Of a stretch of DNA of 64,000 bases, positions 39,094 through 49,007 are shown one piece after another. Source of the DNA: an uncultured Pelagibacteraceae bacterium (lineage in GTDB: Bacteria > Pseudomonadota > Alphaproteobacteria > Pelagibacterales > Pelagibacteraceae); NCBI GenBank assembly GCA_902532645.1, contig CACAIU010000002.1:1-64000 (forward strand). The letters are read 5' to 3'. A program made the translations under genes and the position numbers. A model generated the notes under the pieces. That model was not told the DNA's origin. It searched no databases and saw nothing but the letters and a program-made list of their open reading frames with translations. Numbering within the stretch: the first letter of the stretch is position 1; each line of letters starts with the position of its first letter.

Positions 39094-39958
39094 TTTTTAG
39101 AAAAAATTTTTTTAAGTGATTTATAGTTTGTTTGGGACTTTCCTCTGGTATGAAATGATCTGAATTAATTTCTGCACCATAGATTTTTTTATTTGTATAT
39201 TTTTGCCAAATTTTAATCGAATTAAATTGCTTTCCAACTACTCCTTTTTTTCCCCACAAAACTTGGATAGGAATATTTAATTTTTTATTTCTATCTTTTT
39301 GATCGTGCTCTAAGTCTATAGTCGCTGCAGCTCTATAATCTTCACATGTTGCATGAATTCTTTTCTTTTGTTTAAAAGCTCTAAAATATTCATCTTCAAC
39401 TCTTCCAATCGCATGTTTAGATGACCTATTAAACCGACTATGTAGCCATCTTTTAGGGTCTGCCATTATCATTTTCTCTGGTAAAGGTGCAGGCTGTATT
39501 AAATAAAACCAATGAAAATATCCTTTTGCAAATTTCATATCTGTATGCTCATACATATCAAGAGTTGGACAAATATCTAATACACTTAAAGCCATAATTT
39601 TATTTCTATAATCTCTTGCCATTCTGTGTGCAACTCTTCCGCCCCTATCATGTCCAGCAACAAAAAATTTTTTAAAATTTAATTTATTCATCAACTGAAC
39701 CATATCTTTTGCCATTTCTCTTTTAGAATAATTTTTATGATTAATTCCACCAGGCAAAACCAAACTGTCCCCGTATCCTCTAAGATCAGCAACTATTACC
39801 GTGAAATATTTACTAAGTTCAGGGGCAGTCTTGTGCCACATTACATGAGATTGTGGATATCCGTGGAGTAGCAATAAAGGAGGACCATTACCTTTAAATC
39901 TACAAAAAATTTTACCCTTGCTTACTTTAACAAATTTTTTTTTAAAACCATTAAACAT
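39086..39958 (-). CDS. Alpha/beta hydrolase, haloacetate dehalogenase-like
   Basis: GHDRGGRVAHRMARDY, YFHWFYLIQPAPLPE, DYRAAATIDLEHD resemble fluoroacetate dehalogenase motifs. Confidence 0.85.
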   Translation of the reverse strand: MFNGFKKKFVKVSKGKIFCRFKGNGPPLLLLHGYPQSHVMWHKTAPELSKYFTVIVADLRGYGDSLVLPGGINHKNYSKREMAKDMVQLMNKLNFKKFFVAGHDRGGRVAHRMARDYRNKIMALSVLDICPTLDMYEHTDMKFAKGYFHWFYLIQPAPLPEKMIMADPKRWLHSRFNRSSKHAIGRVEDEYFRAFKQKKRIHATCEDYRAAATIDLEHDQKDRNKKLNIPIQVLWGKKGVVGKQFNSIKIWQKYTNKKIYGAEINSDHFIPEESPKQTINHLKKFFLKNV

Positions 39959-39969
39959 GATTAAACTAT

Positions 39970-40245
39970 TTAATTATTTAATAGTTTGTTTTTAGCTTTT
40001 TCAAATTCCTCTTGAGAAATAATTCCTTTTTCTTTTAAATCATTCAATTTAGTAAGTTCATCACTTAAATTGCTGCTTTGTTCATCAGAAGTCTCGCTTG
40101 GATCCCTACCCTCACTTTCAGCTTCTTCTTTCTCAGCTCTATTGGCTTCCTTAGACTTAAAACCATTCATAATTGCCATTCCACCTAAGTATAAAACATA
40201 AGCCATAATAGGAATAACCAATCCAAAAAAAATTATTTTTTCCAT
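39970..40245 (-). CDS. SHOCT-domain small membrane protein
   Basis: DELTKLNDLKEKGIISQEEFEKAKNKLL. Confidence 0.85.
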   Translation of the reverse strand: MEKIIFFGLVIPIMAYVLYLGGMAIMNGFKSKEANRAEKEEAESEGRDPSETSDEQSSNLSDELTKLNDLKEKGIISQEEFEKAKNKLLNN

Positions 40246-40248
40246 AAT

Positions 40249-40452
40249 TTAATCTTCATCCTCTTCACGCCAGTTTTTTTCATACATTAAATATGCAGCG
40301 TATATTACTGATACAGTGCCTACAATCATACCATAATCAAAACCAGTTTGCTTGTCATGCAAATACCAACCTAATTGTGTTGCCCCAATAGGTGGAACTG
40401 TAAGAAGCAAAAAAATTATACCAAATCTGTAAGGTCGTTTAGGTTTTTTCAT
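40249..40452 (-). CDS. Small hypothetical membrane protein
   Basis: 67 aa ORF with two TM segments adjacent to the SHOCT gene. Confidence 0.65.
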   Translation of the reverse strand: MKKPKRPYRFGIIFLLLTVPPIGATQLGWYLHDKQTGFDYGMIVGTVSVIYAAYLMYEKNWREEDED

Positions 40453-40490
40453 CCTAATAAATTAACAGATTACAGCTTATGGTTTAATTA

Positions 40491-41336
40491 TTAAATTTGC
40501 GATCTTTTGAAACAGTCGATCGTATTTTTAAGCAAACAAGCAATAGTCATTGGACCTACACCGCCTGGAACTGGTGTAAGTGCTTTTGCATTTTTTGAAA
40601 CTTCGTCAAAATGAACATCACCAACTATACCGTTGTCAGTTTTATTTATACCAACATCAATAACAATAGCATCTTTCTTAACCCAATCTCCTCGAACAAG
40701 TTCGGGTATACCTACAGCTGCAACAATTATATCTGCCTCTAAACATTCAGCTTTTAAATCTTTAGTTTTTGAATGAGTTATAGTCACGGTGCAATTTTCT
40801 TTTAAAAGAAGTTGTGTCATTGGTTTTCCATTTAAATTTGATCTACCCACAATCACAGCTTTTTTACCACTTAAATTAGGTTCAATTTTTTTTATCAACA
40901 AATAACATCCAAGCGGAGTACAAGGTATCGAACTTTCATAACCAGATGAAAGATTACCTACATTCATTGGATGAAATCCATCTACGTCCTTTGAGGGATC
41001 AATAGTTTCTATAACTTTCTGCTTATCAATATGCTTAGGTAAAGGAAGTTGAACTAAAATTCCTGAGACAGTTTCATCACTGTTTAGTTCTTGAATTTTT
41101 TCTAGAACAGTCTTTTCTTCAACTGAGTCTGGATATTTAATTACTTCAGATTTTAATCCTACTTCATTTGCTGACTTCTCTTTATTTCTTACATAAATCT
41201 GACTAGGTGTTAAATCACCAATCAGTATTACTGTTAAACCTGGTACTTTATTATGTTTTGATTTTAACTCTGTAACTTCCTCCTTTAACTCTGCTCTTAA
41301 TTCTGCGGCAGCTTTTTTTCCATCAATTAAAATCAT
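40491..41336 (-). CDS. folD: Methylenetetrahydrofolate dehydrogenase/cyclohydrolase
   Basis: GILVQLPLP; VIGR-like VIVGRSNLNGKPM; PGGVGPMT. Confidence 0.97.
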   Translation of the reverse strand: MILIDGKKAAAELRAELKEEVTELKSKHNKVPGLTVILIGDLTPSQIYVRNKEKSANEVGLKSEVIKYPDSVEEKTVLEKIQELNSDETVSGILVQLPLPKHIDKQKVIETIDPSKDVDGFHPMNVGNLSSGYESSIPCTPLGCYLLIKKIEPNLSGKKAVIVGRSNLNGKPMTQLLLKENCTVTITHSKTKDLKAECLEADIIVAAVGIPELVRGDWVKKDAIVIDVGINKTDNGIVGDVHFDEVSKNAKALTPVPGGVGPMTIACLLKNTIDCFKRSQI

Positions 41337-41345
41337 ATTTCTCTC

Positions 41346-41636
41346 TTAAAAAATCATTGGTGCGATGTACAGCTTCATACACATTTCGATAAACCAAATC
41401 AATAAAAGAAGAATGATTGGAGAAATATCTAGTGAACCTAAATTTGGCAAAAAACGTCTAATTTTATTCAGGAAAGGCTCGGTTAATTTATAACTCAACT
41501 CTAAAATTGCATACACAAACCTATTTTGAGTATTAAGAACGTTAAAAGCTATTAACCAACTTACAATAACATTGGCAATTATAACATAAGAGTACAATTT
41601 TAAAATTTGTAAAACTAAATAAAAAATAGCTATCAT
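41346..41636 (-). CDS. YggT family protein
   Basis: Two hydrophobic segments; LTEPFLNKIRRFLPNLGSLDISPIILLL. Confidence 0.9.
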   Translation of the reverse strand: MIAIFYLVLQILKLYSYVIIANVIVSWLIAFNVLNTQNRFVYAILELSYKLTEPFLNKIRRFLPNLGSLDISPIILLLLIWFIEMCMKLYIAPMIF

Positions 41637-42718
41637 TTTTTCTCAACGTAAATCGACTGACTTGGGAAAGCAAATGAAGCACCATTTTTTTCTACAATTT
41701 CCTTAATCGCAATTGCTAATCTTTCTTTTACATTAAGCCAATTGTTCCAACTTCCTGTTTTTGTAAAGCATCTTACATACATATCTATTGAACTATCAGA
41801 AAATTTATCAACTCTTACCGCAACACCAATTGAGGTATTGTAATCTTCACTTGAATTAATATGACTTTCAATTTCATCTCTAATTTTTTTTAACTGATCT
41901 ACCGTAGTGTCATATTGAAGTGTAATAATCCAACTGATTAACCAATTTGAAGTTTCACTTACATTTACAACTGCGTTTTCAGCAAATTGAAAATTTGGAA
42001 TAATAGCAAGAGATTTGTCAAACTTTCTAATTGTTGTTGATCTAAATCCAATCTTTTCTACTACACCTTCAATAATACCCTCGACAGCTATCCAGTCTCC
42101 AATTTTAAATCTCTTTTCAACTAAAACTAAAATTCCTGATATTAAATTTTTGAATAAATCTTGTGCGCCTAATGCTACAGCAACACCAAACAATCCAAGA
42201 CCTGCAATGATTGGACCTATTTTAATTCCCCACAATTCTAAAACTGCTGCTAAACCTAAAATAAAAATTAAAATTTTTAGTGATTTAATTATCCAGCCAA
42301 TAAGTTCTCTTGTTAACAATTTGTCTAAACCACTAAGTATGTATGAGATTGGTTCTATGATTTGGTGAATTACCCAAAAAATTAAAATAGTGATCAACGT
42401 TCTATTAATTGTATCTACTACTTCTCTTCCTTCTAGTGAGAAAGTCATGTAGTAGCTTGCAATAAAAAATCCTAATACAATTGGTAAAAATCTTGCTGGA
42501 CCTACAAGTGATTGAACAAAAGTATCATCTAATTTATTCGTTGTTCTTTTTGAGATAATTTCTAATTTTTTAATAACTAATTTACTTATTAGACCTCTAA
42601 AAATTAAGAATAGTAAAAATATTCCAATACCAATTAAGATTTGAAAAATATCAACACCAAGAATTCCTTTATTCCATACTGATAAAAATATCTCCGAAAA
42701 ATTATTAATTAATTCCAT
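41633..42718 (-). CDS. MscS-type mechanosensitive ion channel
   Basis: GLGLFGVAVALGAQDLFKNLISG...RFKIGDWI. Confidence 0.93.
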   Translation of the reverse strand: MELINNFSEIFLSVWNKGILGVDIFQILIGIGIFLLFLIFRGLISKLVIKKLEIISKRTTNKLDDTFVQSLVGPARFLPIVLGFFIASYYMTFSLEGREVVDTINRTLITILIFWVIHQIIEPISYILSGLDKLLTRELIGWIIKSLKILIFILGLAAVLELWGIKIGPIIAGLGLFGVAVALGAQDLFKNLISGILVLVEKRFKIGDWIAVEGIIEGVVEKIGFRSTTIRKFDKSLAIIPNFQFAENAVVNVSETSNWLISWIITLQYDTTVDQLKKIRDEIESHINSSEDYNTSIGVAVRVDKFSDSSIDMYVRCFTKTGSWNNWLNVKERLAIAIKEIVEKNGASFAFPSQSIYVEKK

Positions 42719-42720
42719 TT

Positions 42721-43419
42721 CTAAATTTTATATAACAAAAACTCTTCTTCTCCAGGGTTAAAAAGAAAAATCTTTTTCCATTTGATTTCGTTCAGTATTG
42801 ACGAGGTTTTTTCGCCTATACACATCAAATTTGTATTCATCCATAAATTTTCGGTTTGGTAAATCTTTATAAAATTTAAGAAACTTGACGCACTATTTTG
42901 AGAGTAAATATAGACCATATCAGGCATATTTAATTTTAATTCATTAATAAATTTCTCATCAAATTTTTGATTATGATCTACTCTGTAATTAATAATTCTT
43001 TTTACCTTAAAACCTTCGCTTAATAACTGTTGATCTAAATCAACCAATATTGTTTCACCACTAACGTAAAGTAATTCTTTATTTTCGGACTCATAACTTT
43101 GTATAATTAACTCCTTTAAGTTTGTAACATTTCCTTCAGCCGCAATTGTATTTTGAAAACCAACACTTCTTGCTTTATTTTCTGTAGCATTTCCAACACA
43201 AAAGCATTTAATATTTTTATCTAATTTTACTGTATTTAAAAATTTTACTGCATTTGCACTAGTAAAAACAATTCCACCATATTCAGAAAAGTTAATTTCT
43301 TCATAATTAACCTTTTCAATTCTTATTAATGGAAGATGAGAAACTTGATGTCCTAATGATTGAAATTTTAATATCATTTCAGAACAATCCTCCAGTGGTC
43401 TAGTTAACAAAATATGCAT
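42721..43419 (-). CDS. hemD: Uroporphyrinogen-III synthase
   Basis: HemD-like sequence directly downstream of hemC. Confidence 0.88.
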   Translation of the reverse strand: MHILLTRPLEDCSEMILKFQSLGHQVSHLPLIRIEKVNYEEINFSEYGGIVFTSANAVKFLNTVKLDKNIKCFCVGNATENKARSVGFQNTIAAEGNVTNLKELIIQSYESENKELLYVSGETILVDLDQQLLSEGFKVKRIINYRVDHNQKFDEKFINELKLNMPDMVYIYSQNSASSFLNFIKIYQTENLWMNTNLMCIGEKTSSILNEIKWKKIFLFNPGEEEFLLYKI

Positions 43420-43420
43420 A

Positions 43421-44338
43421 TTATCTTTTATATGAATTATTTGATTTTGTTTTTAAAAGTATTCCAATTTCTTTACCGATTTCTTTAAACTCATTCAAAT
43501 TACCAACTTTTTTTTCATAAAACCTTTGTGTACCATCTAAAGAAAAAAGTTCAGCCTCCACTATAATCTTATCTCCATCAACCACTGAATGAGCACCAAT
43601 TGCTGTTTCACAATCTCCATCTAAAACTTTTAAAATATTTCTCTCAAGGTGAGCTCTTTTATGTGTTTCCTCATGATTAATTTTGTTTAAAATAGAAATT
43701 GTCTCATCATCATTCTCCCTGCACTGAAGAGCAATTACGCCTTGTCCTGCACTAGGAATTATTTCTTCAGCTGAAAAAATTTCAGAGATTTCATTTTCAA
43801 ATTTTAAAAATTTGATACCAGCATAAGACAAAATAATTGCATCATACATCCCTTCATTCAATTTTCTAATTCTAGTATCTACATTTCCTCTAATTAATTT
43901 ACAGTTTAAATCTTGTCTAATTTTTTTTATTTGAAATTCTCTTCTGTATGATGAGGTACCAACAATTGACTTTTGATCTAAGTCTTTAAGTCTTTTTTTG
44001 TTCTTTGTAATTAAAATCTCTCTAGGGTCATTTCTTTTAAGAAAAGAATCTGTCCTTAATCCTTCTGTCTCATTAGCAGGCATATCTTTCAGTGCATGGA
44101 CTGCAATATCAATATTTTTAAACTGAAGTTCTCTTTCAATATTACTAGAAAACAAACCTTTGCCACCAAGCTCAGATAATCTTATATCCTGTACTTCATC
44201 ACCTTTAGTTGTAATTGATTTAATTAAAATGTCTTCATTACCGAGGTTGGTATTTTCAATAATCTTATCTTTAGCTTGTTGAGCATAAAGTAAGGCAAGC
44301 TTGCTACCCCTAGATCCAATTATTATTTTTTTTTTCAT
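43421..44338 (-). CDS. hemC: Hydroxymethylbilane synthase
   Basis: GSRGSKLALLYAQ; ERNILKVLDGDCETAIGAH. Confidence 0.96.
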   Translation of the reverse strand: MKKKIIIGSRGSKLALLYAQQAKDKIIENTNLGNEDILIKSITTKGDEVQDIRLSELGGKGLFSSNIERELQFKNIDIAVHALKDMPANETEGLRTDSFLKRNDPREILITKNKKRLKDLDQKSIVGTSSYRREFQIKKIRQDLNCKLIRGNVDTRIRKLNEGMYDAIILSYAGIKFLKFENEISEIFSAEEIIPSAGQGVIALQCRENDDETISILNKINHEETHKRAHLERNILKVLDGDCETAIGAHSVVDGDKIIVEAELFSLDGTQRFYEKKVGNLNEFKEIGKEIGILLKTKSNNSYKR

Positions 44339-44392
44339 AAAAAATTATTTCTTACTTGTATAAAGATTGTACAATTATTAAAAACTATTTGA

Positions 44393-45466
44393 ATGAGCAA
44401 AAAACCCTTAATTCTTGGAATAGAGTCTAGTTGTGATGAAACAGCAGCTTCTTTAATAACTGAAAATGAAGAAGGATTCCCAGTAGTTTTATCCAACATT
44501 GTTTCTAGCCAAGTAGAGGTTCATAGGGAGTTTGGTGGTGTAGTTCCTGAACTAGCAGCACGCTCACACATAGAAAAAATTGATTGGATTGTAAAAAAAG
44601 CTATTGATGAAAGTGGAAGAAAAATTGAGGAAATAGATGCGGTTGCTTCTACCGCTGGTCCTGGATTAATTGTTTGTTTATCAGTTGGGTTAAGTTTTGG
44701 TAAAGCTTTCGCAACAGCAATGAATAAACCTTTTATTGCGGTCAATCATTTAGAGGGACATGCTTTAAGTCCAAAACTAAATACAAATTTAAATTATCCA
44801 TATTTACTTCTTTTAATTTCAGGTGGGCACTCACAATATTTAAGTGTTCAAAACCTTGGTAAATATAAAAGATTAGGAACAACTATTGATGATGCATTAG
44901 GTGAAGCGTTTGACAAAACTGCAAAGCTTTTAGGAATAGAATTTCCAGGAGGACCTCAAATAGAAATTTTAGCTAAAAAAGGTAATCCAGAAAAATATGA
45001 GTTACCAAAACCAATTTTCAGCAAAGGAGGATGCAATCTTTCTTTTGCAGGTCTAAAAACTGCCGTGTTGAAGATAAGCAAAACAATTAAATCAGAACAA
45101 GATAAATATGATCTTGCAGCATCTTTTCAAAAAACAATTGAGGAAATTTTATATAAAAAAACAAAGATTGCTTTTACTGAATTTGAAAAAATAAATAAAT
45201 TAAATGAAAAAATTTTCGTTGTTGCTGGAGGAGTTGCGGCAAATAAAAAAATTAGGTCTATGTTAATTAATCTATGTGAAGAAAATAATTATACAAGTAT
45301 TTTTCCACCTATAGAGTTTTGTGGAGATAATGCGGCAATGATTGCAATGGTAGGTTTGGAAAAATTTAAAATAAATCAATTTAATGATTTAGATTATCCA
45401 GCAAAACCTAGATGGCCTTTAGATGAAGATGCAGCTTTTCTCAAAGGTGCCGGAGTTCAATTGTAA
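44393..45466 (+). CDS. tsaD: tRNA N6-adenosine threonylcarbamoyltransferase
   Basis: LGIESSCDETAASL; NHLEGHALS. Confidence 0.97.
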   Translation: MSKKPLILGIESSCDETAASLITENEEGFPVVLSNIVSSQVEVHREFGGVVPELAARSHIEKIDWIVKKAIDESGRKIEEIDAVASTAGPGLIVCLSVGLSFGKAFATAMNKPFIAVNHLEGHALSPKLNTNLNYPYLLLLISGGHSQYLSVQNLGKYKRLGTTIDDALGEAFDKTAKLLGIEFPGGPQIEILAKKGNPEKYELPKPIFSKGGCNLSFAGLKTAVLKISKTIKSEQDKYDLAASFQKTIEEILYKKTKIAFTEFEKINKLNEKIFVVAGGVAANKKIRSMLINLCEENNYTSIFPPIEFCGDNAAMIAMVGLEKFKINQFNDLDYPAKPRWPLDEDAAFLKGAGVQL

Positions 45467-45879
45467 TGAAATATTGGTTGATGAAATCTGAACCAGATGT
45501 TTGGTCAATTGACCAACAAAAAAAAGCTGGAATTAAAGGAGCACCTTGGGATGGTGTCAGAAATTATCAAGCTGCAAAAAATTTAAAAAGTATGAGTAAA
45601 GGAGATCTATGTTTTTTTTATCATTCAAACATAGGAAAAGAGATAGTTGGAATAGTAAAAATTATTAAAGAATCGTATATAGATAAAACAGACAAAACAG
45701 GGAGATTTGTTGCCGTTACTGTTCAATTTAAGTCTAAATTTTCAAAGCCTATAACGCTCGAAAGTATTAAAAAAAATAAGGATTTAAGCCATTTAGCTCT
45801 GATAAAGCAAAGTAGGCTTTCTGTAATGCCTGTTGATTATAAAAGCTGGAAAATTATAAATAACATGAGTAAGATTTAA
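45466..45879 (+). CDS. EVE domain-containing protein
   Basis: YWLMKSEPDVWSID...WDGVRNYQAAKNL...GDLCFFYHSN. Confidence 0.93.
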   Translation: MKYWLMKSEPDVWSIDQQKKAGIKGAPWDGVRNYQAAKNLKSMSKGDLCFFYHSNIGKEIVGIVKIIKESYIDKTDKTGRFVAVTVQFKSKFSKPITLESIKKNKDLSHLALIKQSRLSVMPVDYKSWKIINNMSKI

Positions 45880-45894
45880 AAAAAAAATTGTCCT

Positions 45895-47991
45895 ATGCCA
45901 AAAAAAAAGAAGAAGAAAAGCAAGGTAAGAAAAAAAAAGTCTAAAATTAGAAAAAAAACCTCAAAAAAGGTTAAGAGAAGATCTAAAGTTAGAAAAAGAT
46001 CTTCTAAAAAAACAAAAAAAAGAATTAAAGCAAAAAAGGAAAATGGAAATACACCTCCTGAAGTTATTATTAAAACAAAACCAGAATGGGTTAAAAGTAG
46101 CTTAGCAAATAAAATTAAATACCAACAAAAATATTCTCAATCTATAAAAAGCAATGATGAATTTTGGAGGAAAGAGGGAAAAAGAATTACTTGGATAAAA
46201 CCATATAAAAAAATTAAAGACGTAAAATACAGCACAAAAGAAGTAAAAATTAAATGGTTTGAAGATGGCACTTTAAATGCTTCAGCAAACTGCATTGATA
46301 GACATTTAAAAGATAAAAAAGATAAAACTGCTATTATTTGGGTTGGAGATGATCCAAAAGATAGTCAAAAAATTTCTTATAAACAACTTCATCAAAAAGT
46401 TTCTAAAGCAGCAAATGGTTTAAAAAAATTAGGAATTAAAAAAGGTGACCGTGTAACAATTTATTTAACTATGATACCAGAGTTAGCAATTTTAATGCTG
46501 GCTTGTGTAAGAATTGGCGCAGTACATTCAATTATTTTTGGAGGTTTTTCAGCAGATTCTATTTCGGGAAGAGTGAATGATTGCGAATCTGAATACATCA
46601 TTACTGCAGATGAAGGAGTAAGAGGTGGAAAAACTATACCACTGAAATATACAGTCGATGAAGCTTTAATGAGTTGTCCAAACGTTAAAAAATGTATTGT
46701 TGTTAAACGAACTGGTAATTACATAAACTGGGATCAAAATAGAGATGTTTGGTATCATGATTTAATTAAAGACGTTCCTAATCATTGTGAGCCTGAAGAA
46801 ATGAACGCAGAAGATCCTTTATTTATTTTATATACCTCAGGTTCAACAGGTAAACCTAAAGGAGTACTTCATACTACTGGCGGTTATATGGTTTATGCCT
46901 CAATGACACATCAATATATTTTTAACTACAAACCAAAAGATATTTATTGGTGTACTGCTGATATTGGTTGGGTAACTGGACATAGTTATATTATTTATGG
47001 ACCGCTTTCGAATGGTGCAACAACTATAATGTTTGAAGGAATTCCAAATTATCCTGATAGTTCGAGATGGTGGCAAATAGTTGATAAATATAAAGTAAAT
47101 ACTTTTTATACAGCACCAACTGCAATTAGAGCATTAATGCGTGAGGGAGATAAACCAGTAAAAAAAACCTCTAGAAAATCTCTTAAACTTTTAGGAACGG
47201 TAGGAGAACCAATAAATCCAGAAGCCTGGATGTGGTATTACAAAACTGTAGGTAATTCAAAATGCCCAATTGTAGATACTTGGTGGCAAACTGAAACTGG
47301 GGGAATAATGATTGCTCCACAAACGGGAGCTATTCCTCTTAAACCTGGCTCAGCAACTAAACCTTTCTATGGAATAAAGCCAGTATTGGTTGATAAAAAT
47401 GGAAAAGAAATTAAAGGAGCTGGTGAAGGAAGGTTATGCATAGCTCAGTCGTGGCCTGGACAAATGAGAACCGTTTACGGTGATCATCAAAGATTTATTG
47501 ATACATACTTTTCGCAGTTTAATGGAAAATATTTTACTGGTGATGGATGCAGGAGAGATAAAGATGGATATTACTGGATCACTGGTCGAGTAGATGATGT
47601 AATTATTGTTTCAGGACATAACCTAGGAACTGCTGAAATTGAAAGTGCTTTTGTTGCTCATCCAAAAGTAGCTGAGGCAGCTGTAGTTGGTTATCCCCAT
47701 GATATTAAAGGTAATGGTTTATATTGTTATGTGACCTTGAATGCAGGAGAAAATGAAACTGGCGAACTTGAGAGAGATCTTAAACTTTGGGTTAGAAAAC
47801 AAATCGGACCTCTTGCAACCCCAGATCTAATTCATTTTACTCCAGGTCTTCCTAAAACAAGATCAGGAAAAATAATGAGAAGAATTCTAAGAAAGATAGC
47901 TGCTAATGAACATGGTCAATTAGGGGATACAACTACTTTAGCAGATCCAAGTGTTGTTGATAGTTTAGTTGAAAATAGAAAAAATATTTAA
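45895..47991 (+). CDS. acs: Acetyl-CoA synthetase with Lys/Arg-rich N-terminal extension
   Basis: [37 protein letters not shown]-terminal ~50 aa Lys/Arg-rich. Confidence 0.95.
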   Translation: MPKKKKKKSKVRKKKSKIRKKTSKKVKRRSKVRKRSSKKTKKRIKAKKENGNTPPEVIIKTKPEWVKSSLANKIKYQQKYSQSIKSNDEFWRKEGKRITWIKPYKKIKDVKYSTKEVKIKWFEDGTLNASANCIDRHLKDKKDKTAIIWVGDDPKDSQKISYKQLHQKVSKAANGLKKLGIKKGDRVTIYLTMIPELAILMLACVRIGAVHSIIFGGFSADSISGRVNDCESEYIITADEGVRGGKTIPLKYTVDEALMSCPNVKKCIVVKRTGNYINWDQNRDVWYHDLIKDVPNHCEPEEMNAEDPLFILYTSGSTGKPKGVLHTTGGYMVYASMTHQYIFNYKPKDIYWCTADIGWVTGHSYIIYGPLSNGATTIMFEGIPNYPDSSRWWQIVDKYKVNTFYTAPTAIRALMREGDKPVKKTSRKSLKLLGTVGEPINPEAWMWYYKTVGNSKCPIVDTWWQTETGGIMIAPQTGAIPLKPGSATKPFYGIKPVLVDKNGKEIKGAGEGRLCIAQSWPGQMRTVYGDHQRFIDTYFSQFNGKYFTGDGCRRDKDGYYWITGRVDDVIIVSGHNLGTAEIESAFVAHPKVAEAAVVGYPHDIKGNGLYCYVTLNAGENETGELERDLKLWVRKQIGPLATPDLIHFTPGLPKTRSGKIMRRILRKIAANEHGQLGDTTTLADPSVVDSLVENRKNI

Positions 47992-48632
47992 AACTGAATT
48001 AAATCTTTAAACTCTTGTTTAACAACATCCCATTTTAAAATCATCGAATTTAAAACGATCTTTCGATCTAAAGTTTTTAACTCATCAGCTATTGGAGCCC
48101 ATTTATATAAAGAGAGTGCACTAGGATTAAAAGGTAAGTCTTGATAATAAACATCCCAATTTATTTTATCCAATCTTTCATCAAAACTTTTCCTAGCTTC
48201 ATCAATGATATCTAGCGGCATCTTATTAGAAATTTCGTCATCTAAAATTTTGTTGAAAATTTCGTTTGCTTTATGAATATCCTGATAATTGAAATTAACT
48301 TTCAAATATGAAAAAGTAAAAAAAGTTAAATCTTGTAATGCAACTGAATAAATATTCCATTTAGCAAGATTTACTGATGACATGAATTCATCATTATCAA
48401 AATGAAGAACATATCTTGTTCCCATTCTAGTTTTTAGATAACTATATAAAGTAACTTGAGTGGCCCATGCAGATTTGGTTTGAATAAATAATTCTAGTTC
48501 ATCTAAAGTTTTTATTTTTTTCTTTGGAATAAACGCCTTAAACATGGCGAATAAATATGTTTTAAAATCCTCAAGTTTTACGTCTCTCCAAGTTAATTTA
48601 TATTTTCCCATGTTAATTTGTAAGTGCGCCAA
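47988..48632 (-). CDS. Conserved hypothetical protein
   Basis: 214 aa open frame, convergent with acs, no recognised domain. Confidence 0.75.
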   Translation of the reverse strand: MAHLQINMGKYKLTWRDVKLEDFKTYLFAMFKAFIPKKKIKTLDELELFIQTKSAWATQVTLYSYLKTRMGTRYVLHFDNDEFMSSVNLAKWNIYSVALQDLTFFTFSYLKVNFNYQDIHKANEIFNKILDDEISNKMPLDIIDEARKSFDERLDKINWDVYYQDLPFNPSALSLYKWAPIADELKTLDRKIVLNSMILKWDVVKQEFKDLIQF

Positions 48633-48746
48633 TTATATCTTAAAAAAGTAAGTAAATAAGTACCTAATATGATCAATTTTTAGGGTTTTCAAAGCTCTCA
48701 TAATGGTTATGGTTTCAACCAGTTATAACTAAAAAGAGAGGTATAA

Positions 48747-49007
48747 ATGTCAAATCAACAAAAACACTGGGAAAAAACCAGGGGATTGTTATTTATAACA
48801 CTAGCAATCTGGTTTGTTTTCTCAATTGGCATCTTTCTCTTTGGAGCTGAAATGAACGAGGTCACAGGACCTTTCGGTTATCCTTGGACATACTGGTTTA
48901 CATGTCAGGGATCTCTTGGTGCTTTCGTAATCCTAATTTTCTGGTTTGCGAATAGACAAGAAAAAATCGATGAAGAGTTCGGCTTTAGCGAAAGAGAGGA
49001 CGAATAA
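48747..49007 (+). CDS. DUF4212 protein (small subunit of sodium:solute symporter)
   Basis: Two-TM small protein immediately before the SSS transporter. Confidence 0.9.
   Translation: MSNQQKHWEKTRGLLFITLAIWFVFSIGIFLFGAEMNEVTGPFGYPWTYWFTCQGSLGAFVILIFWFANRQEKIDEEFGFSEREDE

Noticed and set aside
42015-42368. 117-aa plus ORF
   Set aside because: Antisense to the conserved MscS pore region; no recognisable domain.
48640-48746. Possible leader RNA before DUF4212/SSS (ggtttcaacc, agttataact palindromes)
   Set aside because: Stems are only 4-5 bp and not convincing without covariation.
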